Assembly (NCBI RefSeq): GCF_021608225.1
Contig: NZ_JAKIJS010000007.1
Span: 1 to 36,390, forward strand
Source: Pseudalkalibacillus berkeleyi
Lineage (GTDB): Bacteria > Bacillota > Bacilli > Bacillales > Fictibacillaceae
Direction: 5' to 3'
Length of the DNA stretch: 36,390 nt
Each line of letters begins with the position of its first letter. The first letter of the stretch is position 1. This document shows, one piece after another, positions 1 to 8,904 of the stretch. The position numbers were made by a program, and so were the translations under genes. The notes below the pieces were generated by a model. The model did not search any database and was not told where the DNA came from. It saw nothing but the letters and a program-made list of their open reading frames with translations.

Positions 1-191
1 TTTGACTTGCTCATAATTTTAAATCGAAATTGATTCAGGGTTCTTTATAAAAAGACCCGTGTTTCACGCTTGGCTTTTGTTCAGTTTTCAAAGAGCTGTT
101 TGCCCGGTTATGGGCGACTTCGATCACTTGTGTAAATCGCTGTGTTTTATCGAAGTTTGTTATGTTTTGATGTCTTGTTGCGACTTCTAAT

Positions 192-220
192 ATACTATCA
201 TCATTTGTTTATCTTGTCAA
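192..220 (-). promoter_or_regulatory. rRNA operon promoter P2
   Basis: On the minus strand TTGACA (215-220) is separated by exactly 17 bases from TAGTAT (192-197). It is followed by a leader that contains the boxA-like stretch GCTCTTTGAAAACTGAACA (about 79-97) and ends in GAGCAAGTCAAA at the window edge. That arrangement is typical of Bacillus rrn leaders, so the 16S gene should begin just outside the window. An A/T-rich UP-like block (TTTTTCTTTGAAAAAAGG) lies directly upstream of the -35 box. Confidence 0.85.
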
Positions 221-290
221 AGCCTTTTTTCAAAGAAAAAGAATGATAGATTGTGACGTCTGTGCGCCTTTCAAAAGAGCAACAGAAATA

Positions 291-319
291 ACTATATCAT
301 GGGGGAGTTCACGACGCAA
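291..319 (-). promoter_or_regulatory. rRNA operon promoter P1
   Basis: TTGCGT (314-319) and TATAGT (291-296) on the minus strand are 17 bases apart. The same UP-like block found in front of P2 (TTTTTCTTTGAAAAAAG) precedes this -35 box too, so the two promoters look like a duplicated promoter module about 99 bp apart. Tandem P1/P2 promoters are usual for Bacillus rRNA operons. Confidence 0.7.
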
Positions 320-330
320 GGCTTTTTTCA

Positions 331-364
331 AAGAAAAAAAGAGCTTCTGTTATTCAGCTCTTTT
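331..364 (-). terminator. terminator after bofA
   Basis: Minus-strand hairpin with arms AAAAGAGCT and AGCTCTTTT around a 10-base loop, running into a T-rich tail. It ends the bofA transcript just before the rrn P1 promoter. Confidence 0.7.
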
Positions 365-371
365 CATAGTT

Positions 372-635
372 CTATAGAACAAACTTTTGAATCGCTACGA
401 GAGCTAGCAATCCAGGAATTCCGAGGAAACCGGACACAGATGCGGTCGCTAGATTAATCGGAATGTGTAGATTAATAGCTGTGCCGAATGCGTTGAGGAA
501 GAATAATAGCAACGCTCCGATCACGAGTTTCACAGCAGCTTGTCCGACCCAACGGAGAGGTTTCAGTGGTGCACCGATGACCAAGAGGAGTATGACCAAT
601 CCACATACGATTGCAAATACCCAGAACGGATCCAT
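372..635 (-). CDS. bofA: BofA, inhibitor of pro-sigma-K processing
   Basis: This 87-residue membrane protein matches BofA in length and along its whole sequence. In B. subtilis, BofA sits in the outer forespore membrane with SpoIVFA and SpoIVFB and blocks cleavage of pro-sigma-K until a forespore signal arrives. Two hydrophobic segments lie at about residues 4-22 and 34-56, and the C-terminal region keeps the GFLGIPG motif. The residues reported as important in B. subtilis BofA, Asn48, Asn61 and Thr64, are at the same positions here. A strong AGGGGG ribosome site precedes the ATG. It is the last gene before the rrn promoters, as in B. subtilis. A terminator separates it from yaaL and a perfect inverted repeat lies just upstream, so it probably has its own promoter. 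Confidence 0.95.
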   Translation of the reverse strand: MDPFWVFAIVCGLVILLLVIGAPLKPLRWVGQAAVKLVIGALLLFFLNAFGTAINLHIPINLATASVSGFLGIPGLLALVAIQKFVL

Positions 636-653
636 AACGCTATCCCCCTAACA

Positions 654-688
654 GTTTGTCTCAACTCTATTCATATGTAGAGACAAAC
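654..688 (-). repeat. 9-bp inverted repeat in front of bofA
   Basis: Perfect arms GTTTGTCTC (654-662) and GAGACAAAC (680-688) with a 17-base spacer fill the short gap between the yaaL terminator and the bofA ribosome site. It could be an operator or an RNA hairpin. I saw no convincing sigma-A promoter; a sigma-E-like match is too weak to call. Confidence 0.45.
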
Positions 689-725
689 AAAAAAAGAACG
701 AGAAGTTTCAGAAACTCCTCGTTCT
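689..725 (-). terminator. terminator overlapping the yaaL stop codon
   Basis: Minus-strand hairpin of AGAACGAGGAGTTTC with GAAACTTCTCGTTCT, followed by a run of T. The 5' arm is inside the last codons of yaaL and the stop codon lies in the tight loop. Confidence 0.8.
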
Positions 726-929
726 AATTTTGCGTACTTTCGCCTCTTTTAACAGAAAGAAGTATTTAGCCTTTGCCAATTTGACTTCATATAGTACCTG
801 CTCTGAGGGTTCAACGCTATTTTCAATTAGTTCTTTTTTGGTTAGCCATTCGGATCTAACGGATTCAATGGCATTTAATAATCGTTCATTTGCTTCCTTC
901 CGAAGCCGACCTTTACGACGAAAAAACAC
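708..929 (-). CDS. yaaL: YaaL family small protein (DUF2508)
   Basis: This 73-residue basic, helical protein has the length, the charge pattern and the position between recR and bofA of B. subtilis YaaL (DUF2508). Its function is unknown. The N-terminus is strongly basic (FFRRKGRLRKE), with no membrane segment or signal peptide. The start is GTG, with a GGAGG site further upstream than usual. It follows recR by 22 bases and is probably co-transcribed with it. Its 3' end carries the transcription terminator. Confidence 0.85.
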   Translation of the reverse strand: MFFRRKGRLRKEANERLLNAIESVRSEWLTKKELIENSVEPSEQVLYEVKLAKAKYFFLLKEAKVRKIRTRSF

Positions 930-951
930 GACTTACCCCGCCTCCGTGGAG

Positions 952-1548
952 CTAAATTTCTCGGCGCCCTTCAAGAGCACGAGATAATGTGACCTCATCG
1001 GCATACTCTAGATCTCCACCAACAGGAAGACCGTGCGCGATTCGAGTGATCTTGATGCCAGTTGGTTTTACTAAACGACTGATGTACATCGCGGTTGCCT
1101 CCCCTTCTATGTTAGGGTCAGTTGCCATGATTAACTCTTGAACGGTATCATCTTGAAGACGTTTGATAAGCTCTGCAACTTTAATGTCTTCTGGTCCAAT
1201 TCCTTCAACAGGAGAAATTGCGCCGTGAAGCACATGATAGAGTCCGCGGTATTCTTTCATCTTCTCCATCGCAATAACATCTTTAGAGTCGTGTACAACG
1301 CAAATCATCGTTTTGTCTCGACTTGTGTCCTCACAAATCATACAAGGGTCACGGTCTGTTATGTGATGACAATTTGAACAATAGGTGAGATCTCTTTTTG
1401 CATTGACCAAAGCCTTACCGAATTCAAATACATCGTCTTCTTTCATTTCTAGAACAAAGAATGCCAGTCGGACGGCCGTTTTCGGTCCGATTCCCGGCAA
1501 TTTCATAAAGCTATCGATCAACTTCGAAATCGGTTCAGGATAATGCAC
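952..1548 (-). CDS. recR: recombination mediator RecR
   Basis: RecR (198 residues, the usual length) works with RecO and RecF to load RecA onto gapped DNA covered by single-strand-binding protein. Visible in order: an N-terminal helix-hairpin-helix ([14 protein letters not shown], about 18-31), a four-cysteine zinc motif ([16 protein letters not shown], about 57-72), a Toprim domain beginning [15 protein letters not shown], and the C-terminal [18 protein letters not shown] Walker-like region. The start is GTG with AGGAGG eight bases upstream. It lies between yaaK and yaaL, as in B. subtilis. The 150-base gap to yaaK can form AGTCAAT/ATTGACT and AGGTG/CACCT hairpins, which could attenuate read-through. 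Confidence 0.97.
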   Translation of the reverse strand: MHYPEPISKLIDSFMKLPGIGPKTAVRLAFFVLEMKEDDVFEFGKALVNAKRDLTYCSNCHHITDRDPCMICEDTSRDKTMICVVHDSKDVIAMEKMKEYRGLYHVLHGAISPVEGIGPEDIKVAELIKRLQDDTVQELIMATDPNIEGEATAMYISRLVKPTGIKITRIAHGLPVGGDLEYADEVTLSRALEGRREI

Positions 1549-1699
1549 CGTAATTCCTCCTATAGAAGAGATATGACAAAAGGTGCTTACGACACCTGAA
1601 TCATCAATCCCTCTAAGCAGGTTAAGTCAATTCAGTTGAACGATTGACTCTTGCTGCTCATACTTCTTCGTTATTTGTGCGCTTTATTTAATTGATCTT

Positions 1700-2014
1700 T
1701 TAGAACATGCCTGGTAAATTCATGCCTTTTGTGAATTGACCCATGTCTTGATTCACAAGATCATCCACTTTTTTCAGTGCGTCATTTGTCGCTGCAAGAA
1801 CTAAGTCTTGTAGCATATCGATATCATCTGGGTCTACAGCTTCTTCTTTAATTACGATATCCGTAACTTCTTTATGGCCGTTTACTGTAACGGTAACCAT
1901 ACCTCCACCGGCTGTACCTTCTACCGATTTGTCCTTAAGCTCCTCTTGAGCCTTCATCATTTGCTTTTGCATTTTCTGCATTTGTTTCATCATGTTATTC
2001 ATATTACCTTTCAT
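1700..2014 (-). CDS. yaaK: YbaB/EbfC family nucleoid-associated protein
   Basis: A 104-residue YbaB/EbfC family protein. Family members form dimers shaped like tweezers, bind DNA and coat the nucleoid; some influence recombination. The Met/Lys/Gln-rich N-terminal helix ([18 protein letters not shown]), the core [18 protein letters not shown] and the acidic [20 protein letters not shown] segment are all standard. AAAGGAGGAAT precedes the ATG. It lies 26 bases after dnaX, and the dnaX-ybaB-recR cluster is conserved in most bacteria. Confidence 0.95.
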   Translation of the reverse strand: MKGNMNNMMKQMQKMQKQMMKAQEELKDKSVEGTAGGGMVTVTVNGHKEVTDIVIKEEAVDPDDIDMLQDLVLAATNDALKKVDDLVNQDMGQFTKGMNLPGMF

Positions 2015-2040
2015 GGTAATTCCTCCTTTAATTAATTAAA

Positions 2041-3789
2041 TTAATCTTCTACTTCCACGTATTCAGAACCGAAAAGCTTAACCGCTTCTTCTACTATCGG
2101 ATCCTCTTCTTTTTTCGAGTTGGATTCCGGTTTGTCCTCTATCGAATCAGTAGATGGTTCCTCTTCTTCTATTATATCGGTTGAATCAGACTGTCTTTGT
2201 TCTTCTATAAAAGATTGTTTGACCTTTTCCCAGTCTTCTTCAAGAATAGTCATCATCGTCATTTGTTGTCCTAGCGTTTCTTGAACGACGGACTCGACAC
2301 ATTCCCGAATATTCTCTTTAACTGCCATTTGACTATGGAGTTCATGCTGGAAAGCGAGTAGAAAGGCGTTATCTGAGCTCGCAACAGGTGTCGCATTAAT
2401 CATCCAAGCATGTGCATTGACCATCCTTGATTTGATCCGTTCCATAATATCGCCCCACTTGCTCCGTAGAAGCTGTAGGTCTTTTTTGGAAGCACCCTTA
2501 AGCATTTCCTTTATACGACCTGTAGAAGCCTTGGATTTTGGCGTTTTCGATTGGAACGTTCGTTTTGGTTTCGCTGGCTCTTGAGCTGCATCAGACGAGG
2601 CTGCCGGAACACCTTGCTCTTTAAGTTTTGTTAGTTCTTTTTCTAATTGTTCAATCCGATTTATTAATGGCTGTACGTCTGTTTGTCCGGATGGTTTAGG
2701 TGCACTTTCCTCCTGACAGAGCTTTACGATTGCCAATTCTAAATGGATTCTAGGGTGATTGGTCCATTTCATTTCTTGCTGGGCTTTATTCAAGATATCG
2801 ATAACCTGGTAAATCCAATCACCTTGTATTTTTTTAGCGAGCATCTCAAACTCTTGATCGACTTGAGCGCGATCAAGCACTTCTTCGAGATTTGGAGCCG
2901 CCTGATAAAGAAGCATATCACGGTAATAAAAGATCAAATCGTTAATAAAGCGAATCGGATCCTTTCCTTTATCCATCAACTGATCAATTTGCCTTAAAGC
3001 ATCAACGACCTGATGTTCTTGAAATGATCGGGTCATTTCAGATAAAAAGGTTTGCGAAACAGATCCTGTGACAGCAAGCACATCTTCAGTCGTGACGGTG
3101 TCCTCACTATATGAAACGGCTTGATCGAGAATGCTTAATGCATCTCGCATACCGCCTTCTGCTGCTCGGGCAACGAGTTGGAGCGCTTCTTCCTCAACTG
3201 GTACGTTTTGAGATGCAATCACCGTCTGCATTCTTTTAACGATGGCATGACTTGTGATTCTTCTGAAATCGAACCTTTGACATCTAGAGATAATTGTTAA
3301 CGGAATCTTATGCGGCTCTGTCGTTGCAAGTATGAAGATGACATGTGCTGGTGGTTCTTCTAATGTTTTCAATAGAGCATTAAATGCGCCAATTGAAAGC
3401 ATATGTACTTCATCGATAATGTACACTTTGTATTGAACGGAGCTCGGTGCATACTTCACTTTATCTCGGATATCACGAATTTCATCAACACCGTTATTAG
3501 AAGCCGCGTCAATTTCAATTACATCCGAGTTCGAACCTTTCGTTATACCAAGGCAAGCTTCGCATTCATTACAAGGCTCTGCTACTGGTGCTTTTGCGCA
3601 GTTTACAGCCTTCGCTATAATTTTAGCTGCACTTGTTTTACCAGTACCTCTTGGACCGCTGAACAGGTAGGCATGGGATAGCTTTTGTTGTAAAAGTGCA
3701 TTTTGCAGCGTTTTCGTTATATGCTCTTGCCCGACCATATCTTCAAATTGTTGAGGTCGATATAGCCGGTATAATGCTTGATATGCCAT
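2041..3789 (-). CDS. dnaX: DNA polymerase III subunits gamma/tau
   Basis: Clamp-loader ATPase that loads the beta clamp and links the replisome. From the first possible start, Walker A is GPRGTGKT (47-54), zinc-binding cysteines are at about 66, 75, 78 and 81, Walker B is IIDEVH (about 126-131), and the SRC arginine-finger motif is at about 170-172. The C-terminal half is tau-specific and ends in an acidic tail rich in Glu, Asp and Ser. A GTG two codons upstream lies only two bases from AAGGAGGG, whereas the ATG at 3789 is eight bases away, so I use the ATG (582 residues). A -35/-10 pair at 3966-3994 gives a leader of about 165 bases. I did not see a clear slippery sequence for gamma production. 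Confidence 0.96.
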   Translation of the reverse strand: MAYQALYRLYRPQQFEDMVGQEHITKTLQNALLQQKLSHAYLFSGPRGTGKTSAAKIIAKAVNCAKAPVAEPCNECEACLGITKGSNSDVIEIDAASNNGVDEIRDIRDKVKYAPSSVQYKVYIIDEVHMLSIGAFNALLKTLEEPPAHVIFILATTEPHKIPLTIISRCQRFDFRRITSHAIVKRMQTVIASQNVPVEEEALQLVARAAEGGMRDALSILDQAVSYSEDTVTTEDVLAVTGSVSQTFLSEMTRSFQEHQVVDALRQIDQLMDKGKDPIRFINDLIFYYRDMLLYQAAPNLEEVLDRAQVDQEFEMLAKKIQGDWIYQVIDILNKAQQEMKWTNHPRIHLELAIVKLCQEESAPKPSGQTDVQPLINRIEQLEKELTKLKEQGVPAASSDAAQEPAKPKRTFQSKTPKSKASTGRIKEMLKGASKKDLQLLRSKWGDIMERIKSRMVNAHAWMINATPVASSDNAFLLAFQHELHSQMAVKENIRECVESVVQETLGQQMTMMTILEEDWEKVKQSFIEEQRQSDSTDIIEEEEPSTDSIEDKPESNSKKEEDPIVEEAVKLFGSEYVEVED

Positions 3790-3816
3790 CCGCACACCCT
3801 CCTTTTATTTTTTAAG

Positions 3817-3863
3817 AAAAGCGCAAGCGCCGGGTTAGTCACTTGCAAGTGACTGGGCGCTGA
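3817..3863 (-). repeat. palindromic repeat in the dnaX leader
   Basis: A perfect 18-bp palindrome, AGTCACTTGCAAGTGACT (3837-3854), is nested inside arms AGCGCC (3826-3831) and GGCGCT (3856-3861), next to GAAAAGCGCAAGCGCC. In the dnaX transcript it can fold into a long hairpin about 25 bases before the ribosome site. The GCGCAAGCGCC module resembles interspersed repeats I recall from other Bacillus genomes; that is memory, not a search. Confidence 0.6.
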
Positions 3864-3965
3864 AACTAAATTTCATACTTCGTCAGTTAACTTTTCAACA
3901 GCGTCAAATTACAACGATGCTGAGAAGTTATGGTGTTTCTAAATTAGAACATTTTCATCCTTTTT

Positions 3966-3994
3966 ATTATACCGATTCCACCGTTTATTTTCAA
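3966..3994 (-). promoter_or_regulatory. dnaX promoter (sigma-A type)
   Basis: Minus-strand TTGAAA (3989-3994), a 17-base spacer and a perfect TATAAT (3966-3971). Transcription should start near 3959 and cover dnaX-yaaK and perhaps recR-yaaL. Confidence 0.8.
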
Positions 3995-4160
3995 AGTAGA
4001 ATAAATAGAAAAGCGAAATCAGTTAAATCCACGCTAAAAACGTTTAAAACACCTGATTATGAGCACTTTTACTACTGAAATGGTCAAAAACAGGTTATTT
4101 CAGCTTTAATAGTAGGATTGATCTCTTAAATAAAGGATCTTGAGCTGGACAGATCATCAG

Positions 4161-4275
4161 TTATCTAGAAAATCGGGGAATTATCTAGAAAAAAATGAAA
4201 TTATCCAGAAAAATGCCGATTTATCTAAAAAAATCTTAATTTATCTAGAAAAACACTACCATTATCTAAAAAACG
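4161..4275. repeat. 20-bp tandem array, core TTATCTAGAAAA
   Basis: Six copies begin at 4161, 4181, 4201, 4221, 4241 and 4262. The first 12 bases (TTATCTAGAAAA with one or two changes) are kept, while the next 8 differ in every copy. The rest of 3995-4322 is A/T-rich and I see no gene in it. Confidence 0.85.
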
Positions 4276-4322
4276 CCTCATTCATGCGATAAGATGAACA
4301 CTGATCCCCTTTATATAGAAAA

Positions 4323-4345
4323 AACTCATCCGTTAAGGATGAGTT
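4323..4345 (-). terminator. terminator of the SRP RNA gene
   Basis: Minus-strand hairpin AACTCATCC-TTAAC-GGATGAGTT followed by TTTTTTC, about 15 bases after the mature RNA end. Confidence 0.85.
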
Positions 4346-4359
4346 CTTAGCTTATGTAT

Positions 4360-4633
4360 TAACGCCGTGCACCTTTCTTCGATAAAACCTCCATAAGCGT
4401 TACGCTCGCAGTTAGCTCGATCCAGGCAACCCCGCGGCACACGGAGGAACCCACTTACTGCTGCTTCCTTCCGGACCTGACAGGGTTCATGGGGCTCCGT
4501 TGCGCAGGACCCGGATGTCAACACCACTTACGAACGGCAGGCCTTACGTCAGCTAACCTTAGAAAGGAATTCAGTCTCGCTACAGCGGATTGCGAGTACA
4601 GGACACCGCTACCTTCCCACCTAGCACGGCAAA
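4360..4633 (-). ncRNA. scr: signal recognition particle RNA, large Bacillus type (scRNA)
   Basis: The RNA moiety of the signal recognition particle, which targets nascent membrane and secreted proteins together with Ffh. The conserved helix-8 region reads GTCAGGTCCGGAAGGAAGCA followed by GCAGTAAGTGGG. The 5' end (TTTGCCGTGCTAGG) pairs with the 3' end (GGTGCACGGC), so both Alu-domain ends can be placed. The length of about 274 bases matches the roughly 271-base B. subtilis scRNA rather than the short 4.5S type. A promoter lies 40 bases upstream, leaving a 5' extension that would be trimmed. Its position between tadA and dnaX is the B. subtilis position. Confidence 0.96.
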
Positions 4634-4672
4634 TTTGATAACATTTTTAAGCGCTATAATTGCGCATTTCTT

Positions 4673-4701
4673 AGTATACGCTCCCTTGTCCGTAAAATCA
4701 A
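4673..4701 (-). promoter_or_regulatory. SRP RNA promoter
   Basis: Minus-strand TTGATT (4696-4701), a 17-base spacer, TATACT (4673-4678). The start should be near 4665, about 30 bases before the mature 5' end, which fits a processed precursor. Confidence 0.8.
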
Positions 4702-4794
4702 CTGTAAAATTTCGGAACATCCTTTATATGAACCTTCGTACTACGTTACCGTATCTAAAGGGATATCAGGAGCAGAAAACAACTATAACACGCT

Positions 4795-5376
<582 letters not shown>

Positions 5377-5389
5377 CTATACCTACTCA

Positions 5390-6328
5390 CTAATTAGCAA
5401 GATCACCTTTATGAAAAGACGAATACGGTTCAACTGGAAGGAGTGTTACTCCCTTTTCTTCAATAGATAGTTGTTGTACTTCCATGTCAGGAAAGCTATT
5501 CGTAAGGTTCACCAATAGCCGATCTGACATGTGGTGTTCAACGAAACAAGCAATCGTTGGACCTGCTCCACTTAAGGCTACTCCAAATGCCCCATGATTG
5601 TCAGCGATTTCCTCAACTTTTTCGTAATGCGGGATAATGGGCTTCCGGTAAGGTTGATGATACAAGTCGTGACGCATCATTCTGCCAACAACCGGCCAAT
5701 CCTTTTGACAAAGAGCCGCAATCAGCAAATTCGAACGGGTTCCCGCATCTACAGCCTCAGAAAAACGCAACCATTCAGGAAGAATCTCACGAGACACCTC
5801 TGTTTTTAATTCTTCGGTCGGCGTAACAACGATTACTCGGAAATCGAGATCCGGTATAGATTGTAATTCCACATTGTCTTTCATCATAGAGGTAACGACA
5901 AGCCCACCGTACAAAGATGCACCTACATTATCTGCGTGACCTTCAAACTTTGCGGCTAACTCTAATTTCTTTTTACGAGATAATCCTAGTTTCCCAACTA
6001 AATTAGCAAGCTCAATGCCAGCAACAATGGCAGCCGCACTTGAACCTAATCCACTCGCTGCAGGGATTTCACTTTCTACTTCAATTAAGTGAGGGTGTAA
6101 ATCATAATCAAAAAGTTGAGCCGTCCTAAGCGCGGTTTTTACAATAAGGTTGCGTTCATCCGTAGGAAAACAAAATTGAAAGGGTGCAAGTGTATTTACC
6201 TTCCAATTACAACTTGGATAAACTTTGATTGTTAAATAACGGTCTAATGCAATTCCGATTGAATCAAATCCAGGGCCGAGGTTTGCGGTACTTGCTGGAA
6301 CTCGTATCTGCCAGGCGTAATGTTTCAT
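5390..6328 (-). CDS. thrB: homoserine kinase
   Basis: Phosphorylates homoserine with ATP, the fourth step of threonine synthesis from aspartate. It is a GHMP-family kinase of 312 residues with the N-terminal [16 protein letters not shown] motif, the ATP-binding [12 protein letters not shown] motif near residue 90, and the C-terminal [14 protein letters not shown] motif. The ATG overlaps the thrC stop codon (ATGA), showing translational coupling. It is the last gene of hom-thrC-thrB, the same order as in B. subtilis. Confidence 0.96.
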   Translation of the reverse strand: MKHYAWQIRVPASTANLGPGFDSIGIALDRYLTIKVYPSCNWKVNTLAPFQFCFPTDERNLIVKTALRTAQLFDYDLHPHLIEVESEIPAASGLGSSAAAIVAGIELANLVGKLGLSRKKKLELAAKFEGHADNVGASLYGGLVVTSMMKDNVELQSIPDLDFRVIVVTPTEELKTEVSREILPEWLRFSEAVDAGTRSNLLIAALCQKDWPVVGRMMRHDLYHQPYRKPIIPHYEKVEEIADNHGAFGVALSGAGPTIACFVEHHMSDRLLVNLTNSFPDMEVQQLSIEEKGVTLLPVEPYSSFHKGDLAN

Positions 6329-7389
6329 ACACCAATCGCCCCTTTAATGTAATGAGATACAATCTCATATTCGTTCGGTAATGTCTTTGATTGGAATGAA
6401 CTTGCTGATATGGCCGTGTCCGGATCCTTTAGTCCATTACCTGTTAAGACCATAACAATCCGTTGGCCACGCATTAATTGACTATTTGCTTTCAACTTTT
6501 TTAATCCAGCTAACGAGGCACAGGAAGCCGGTTCTGCAAATACTCCTTCTTTTTTTGCCAAGTCCTCATAAGCTTGAATGATTTCCTCGTCATTTACTTC
6601 ATCTATACGTCCAGAGGATTGTTGGACAGCCTCTACGGCAAGATTCCAACTGGCTGGATTACCGATTCGAATGGCTGTTGCGATCGTTTCTGGTTGATGA
6701 AAAATCCGATCATGGACAATGGCAGCGGCTCCTTCAGCTTCAAATCCATACATCTGGGGGAGTATTGTGTTTTGCGCTTTATGGAACTCTTTAAATCCTC
6801 TCCAGTAAGCAGAGATATTTCCTGCATTCCCAACTGGTATAGCAAGTAGATCAGGTGCATCTCCAAGTTGGTTGCATATTTCAAACGCCCCTGTCTTTTG
6901 TCCCTCAATTCGAAATGGATTTACAGAATTAACGAGCGTGACCGATTCTTGTTCACTTATTTCACGGACGATCTTTAACGCCTCATCGAAGTTCCCTTCT
7001 ATTGAGACAATTTCTGCTCCATACATGACCGCTTGTGCTAACTTTCCTTTCGCAATTTTGCCATCTGGTATGACAACGATACATTTCATGCCTGCTCTCG
7101 CTGCATAAGCTGCTGCTGAAGCAGACGTGTTCCCTGTTGACGCACATATGACGACATTGCTACCCGCTTCCTTCGCCTTCGCAACAGCTAGAACCATCCC
7201 TCGATCTTTAAACGATCCTGTCGGGTTGGCCCCTTCAATCTTTGCATACAACTCAACATCTAGTTCTTTTGAGAGTGATGGGAGTTGTACAAGGGGCGTG
7301 TTTCCTTCATTTAAACTTAATGGAGGTGTTCGCTCAGATACAGGTAAATAGGACTGGAATTCTGATAGTAAGCCGCCCCATTGATTCAT
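6325..7389 (-). CDS. thrC: threonine synthase
   Basis: PLP enzyme that turns O-phosphohomoserine into threonine. The lysine that binds PLP lies in [10 protein letters not shown] near residue 62, and the phosphate-binding loop [12 protein letters not shown] near residue 190. It is the short Bacillus-type enzyme (354 residues). A TTG one codon upstream is possible, but GGAGGT is spaced eight bases from the ATG at 7389, which overlaps the hom stop by one base (TGATG). Expression is therefore coupled to hom and thrB. Confidence 0.96.
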   Translation of the reverse strand: MNQWGGLLSEFQSYLPVSERTPPLSLNEGNTPLVQLPSLSKELDVELYAKIEGANPTGSFKDRGMVLAVAKAKEAGSNVVICASTGNTSASAAAYAARAGMKCIVVIPDGKIAKGKLAQAVMYGAEIVSIEGNFDEALKIVREISEQESVTLVNSVNPFRIEGQKTGAFEICNQLGDAPDLLAIPVGNAGNISAYWRGFKEFHKAQNTILPQMYGFEAEGAAAIVHDRIFHQPETIATAIRIGNPASWNLAVEAVQQSSGRIDEVNDEEIIQAYEDLAKKEGVFAEPASCASLAGLKKLKANSQLMRGQRIVMVLTGNGLKDPDTAISASSFQSKTLPNEYEIVSHYIKGAIGV

Positions 7390-8684
7390 CAACTTTTACC
7401 TCCCTCCACACGGTATGTGCTTTTAATCCCGTGAACAGCTGTAAGGTCATTTAATTCGGAAAGAATCTTCTCGAAATTCTCTAAAGAAACCTGATGAGTA
7501 ATAAGGACAATTTCTGCACGTTTTTCTGAAGGAAGTGGATTTTGTAGAACTTTTTCAAAGCTTGCACCGTTCTTTGAAAAAGTTGAAGTAATACTTGAAA
7601 GAACACCCACCTCGTCTTCAACATGTAATCTTAGAAAATGTTTTGAATAAATCTCTTCTTTACCTTTCAGTTGCTTGGGAAACTCTGGAATAACTGAACT
7701 ATTCCCATTCACACCAAGTCTCATGTTTCTCATTACGCCAACCATGTCTGAAACGACGGCTGTCGCAGTTGGAAGGCTGCCTGCGCCAGGTCCGTAAAAC
7801 ATCGTTTCCCCCACTGCTTCTCCATACACATATACAGCATTATATTCATCATCTACAGAAGACAACGGATGTGTGTTGACGAGTAAAGTCGGCTCAACGT
7901 TCACTTCAACTTTTGTCCCTTGTCGATGAGCATTACCGATTAACTTCATTGTGTACCCGAATTGCTCTGCATATTGAAGGTCTTCTTCAGTAACTTCTGT
8001 TATGCCCTCCACCTGGACATCATCTAAATCAATGTTCATTGAAAAACCAAGTGTAGATAGAATCGCCATTTTACGAGCGGAATCCAGTCCACCCACGTCA
8101 GCAGTCGGGTCTGCTTCAGCAAAACCGAGTTGCTGCGCTTCAGACAGGACATCGTCATATGAACGTCCTTCCTTCGACATTTTCGTCAAAATAAAATTCG
8201 TAGTCCCGTTTACGATTCCCATGATTTTTGTTATGCGATCAGAAGCTAAACCATCTTTCAGCCCGCGTAGGATTGGTATCCCTCCCGCTACACTTGCTTC
8301 ATAGAATAGATCGCATTGATTCTTCTCGGCAATAGACAAGAGTTCGGGTCCATGAACAGCCATCAAATCCTTGTTTGCTGTTACGACATGCTTCTTTTGC
8401 TCGAGAGCTTGTACGAGGTATCCTCTCGTTTCTTCGACACTCCCCATTACTTCTACGACAATATCAATCTCTGGATCTAACAGTACATCATTAGGATTTT
8501 GTGTTAGTAGTGAGAGGTCTACCTCGACATCCCTTGTTTTGTTTACTTCTTTTACGAGAGCCTTTTTGATTTCAACTGGACAACCGATCTGATGAAAGAG
8601 TTTGTCCTGATGATTTTCAATTACCTTAACAACCCCTGAACCTACTGTACCTAATCCTAGTATACCGACTGAAATGGATTCCAT
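7389..8684 (-). CDS. hom: homoserine dehydrogenase
   Basis: Reduces aspartate semialdehyde to homoserine, the branch point to threonine and methionine. Features in order: an N-terminal Rossmann motif [13 protein letters not shown], the catalytic domain with VTANKDLMA and [18 protein letters not shown], and a C-terminal ACT domain (about 350-431) expected to bind threonine for feedback inhibition. The length of 431 residues is standard. A promoter lies 55 bases upstream and no T-box or leader peptide is visible. It heads the hom-thrC-thrB operon, which in B. subtilis is not located between tadA and dck. Confidence 0.96.
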   Translation of the reverse strand: MESISVGILGLGTVGSGVVKVIENHQDKLFHQIGCPVEIKKALVKEVNKTRDVEVDLSLLTQNPNDVLLDPEIDIVVEVMGSVEETRGYLVQALEQKKHVVTANKDLMAVHGPELLSIAEKNQCDLFYEASVAGGIPILRGLKDGLASDRITKIMGIVNGTTNFILTKMSKEGRSYDDVLSEAQQLGFAEADPTADVGGLDSARKMAILSTLGFSMNIDLDDVQVEGITEVTEEDLQYAEQFGYTMKLIGNAHRQGTKVEVNVEPTLLVNTHPLSSVDDEYNAVYVYGEAVGETMFYGPGAGSLPTATAVVSDMVGVMRNMRLGVNGNSSVIPEFPKQLKGKEEIYSKHFLRLHVEDEVGVLSSITSTFSKNGASFEKVLQNPLPSEKRAEIVLITHQVSLENFEKILSELNDLTAVHGIKSTYRVEGGKS

Positions 8685-8737
8685 TTAACCATCCTCCTGT
8701 TCTTCTGTAATGGACATTTGTTTGTGTATTACGGACA

Positions 8738-8765
8738 TTATAAGGAAGGTGTACAGCCATTACAA
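8738..8765 (-). promoter_or_regulatory. hom-thrCB promoter
   Basis: A perfect TATAAT on the minus strand (8738-8743) is preceded by a TTGTA(A/T) -35-like box at 16-17 bases. The leader to the hom ATG is only about 45 bases. Confidence 0.65.
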
Positions 8766-8830
8766 TAGGTTATTTTGCAGTTTTTCTATGTAAGAGCTTA
8801 CATTGCTTCTATGCCAGCAAAAAAAAATTA

Positions 8831-8894
8831 AAAAAGACCCTGAATGCCTCGTCATCCTCCAAAATTCATGGATTGAGACGTTTTATTCAAGGTC
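8831..8894 (-). terminator. terminator of the sigma/permease operon
   Basis: Minus-strand arms GACCTTGAAT (8885-8894) and ATTCAGGGTC (8836-8845), partly self-pairing loop, then TTTTTTAATTTTTTTTT. It closes the operon 12072-8905. Confidence 0.8.
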
Positions 8895-8904
8895 GACCAC
8901 TGCT

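Noticed and set aside
4161-4275. CRISPR-like array
   Set aside because: The repeat core is 12 bp and the variable part 8 bp, far too short for repeat-spacer units, and no cas gene is present. The same applies to the 21-bp array at 36080.
4333-4527. Minus-strand ORF of 64 codons
   Set aside because: It lies wholly within the SRP RNA gene.
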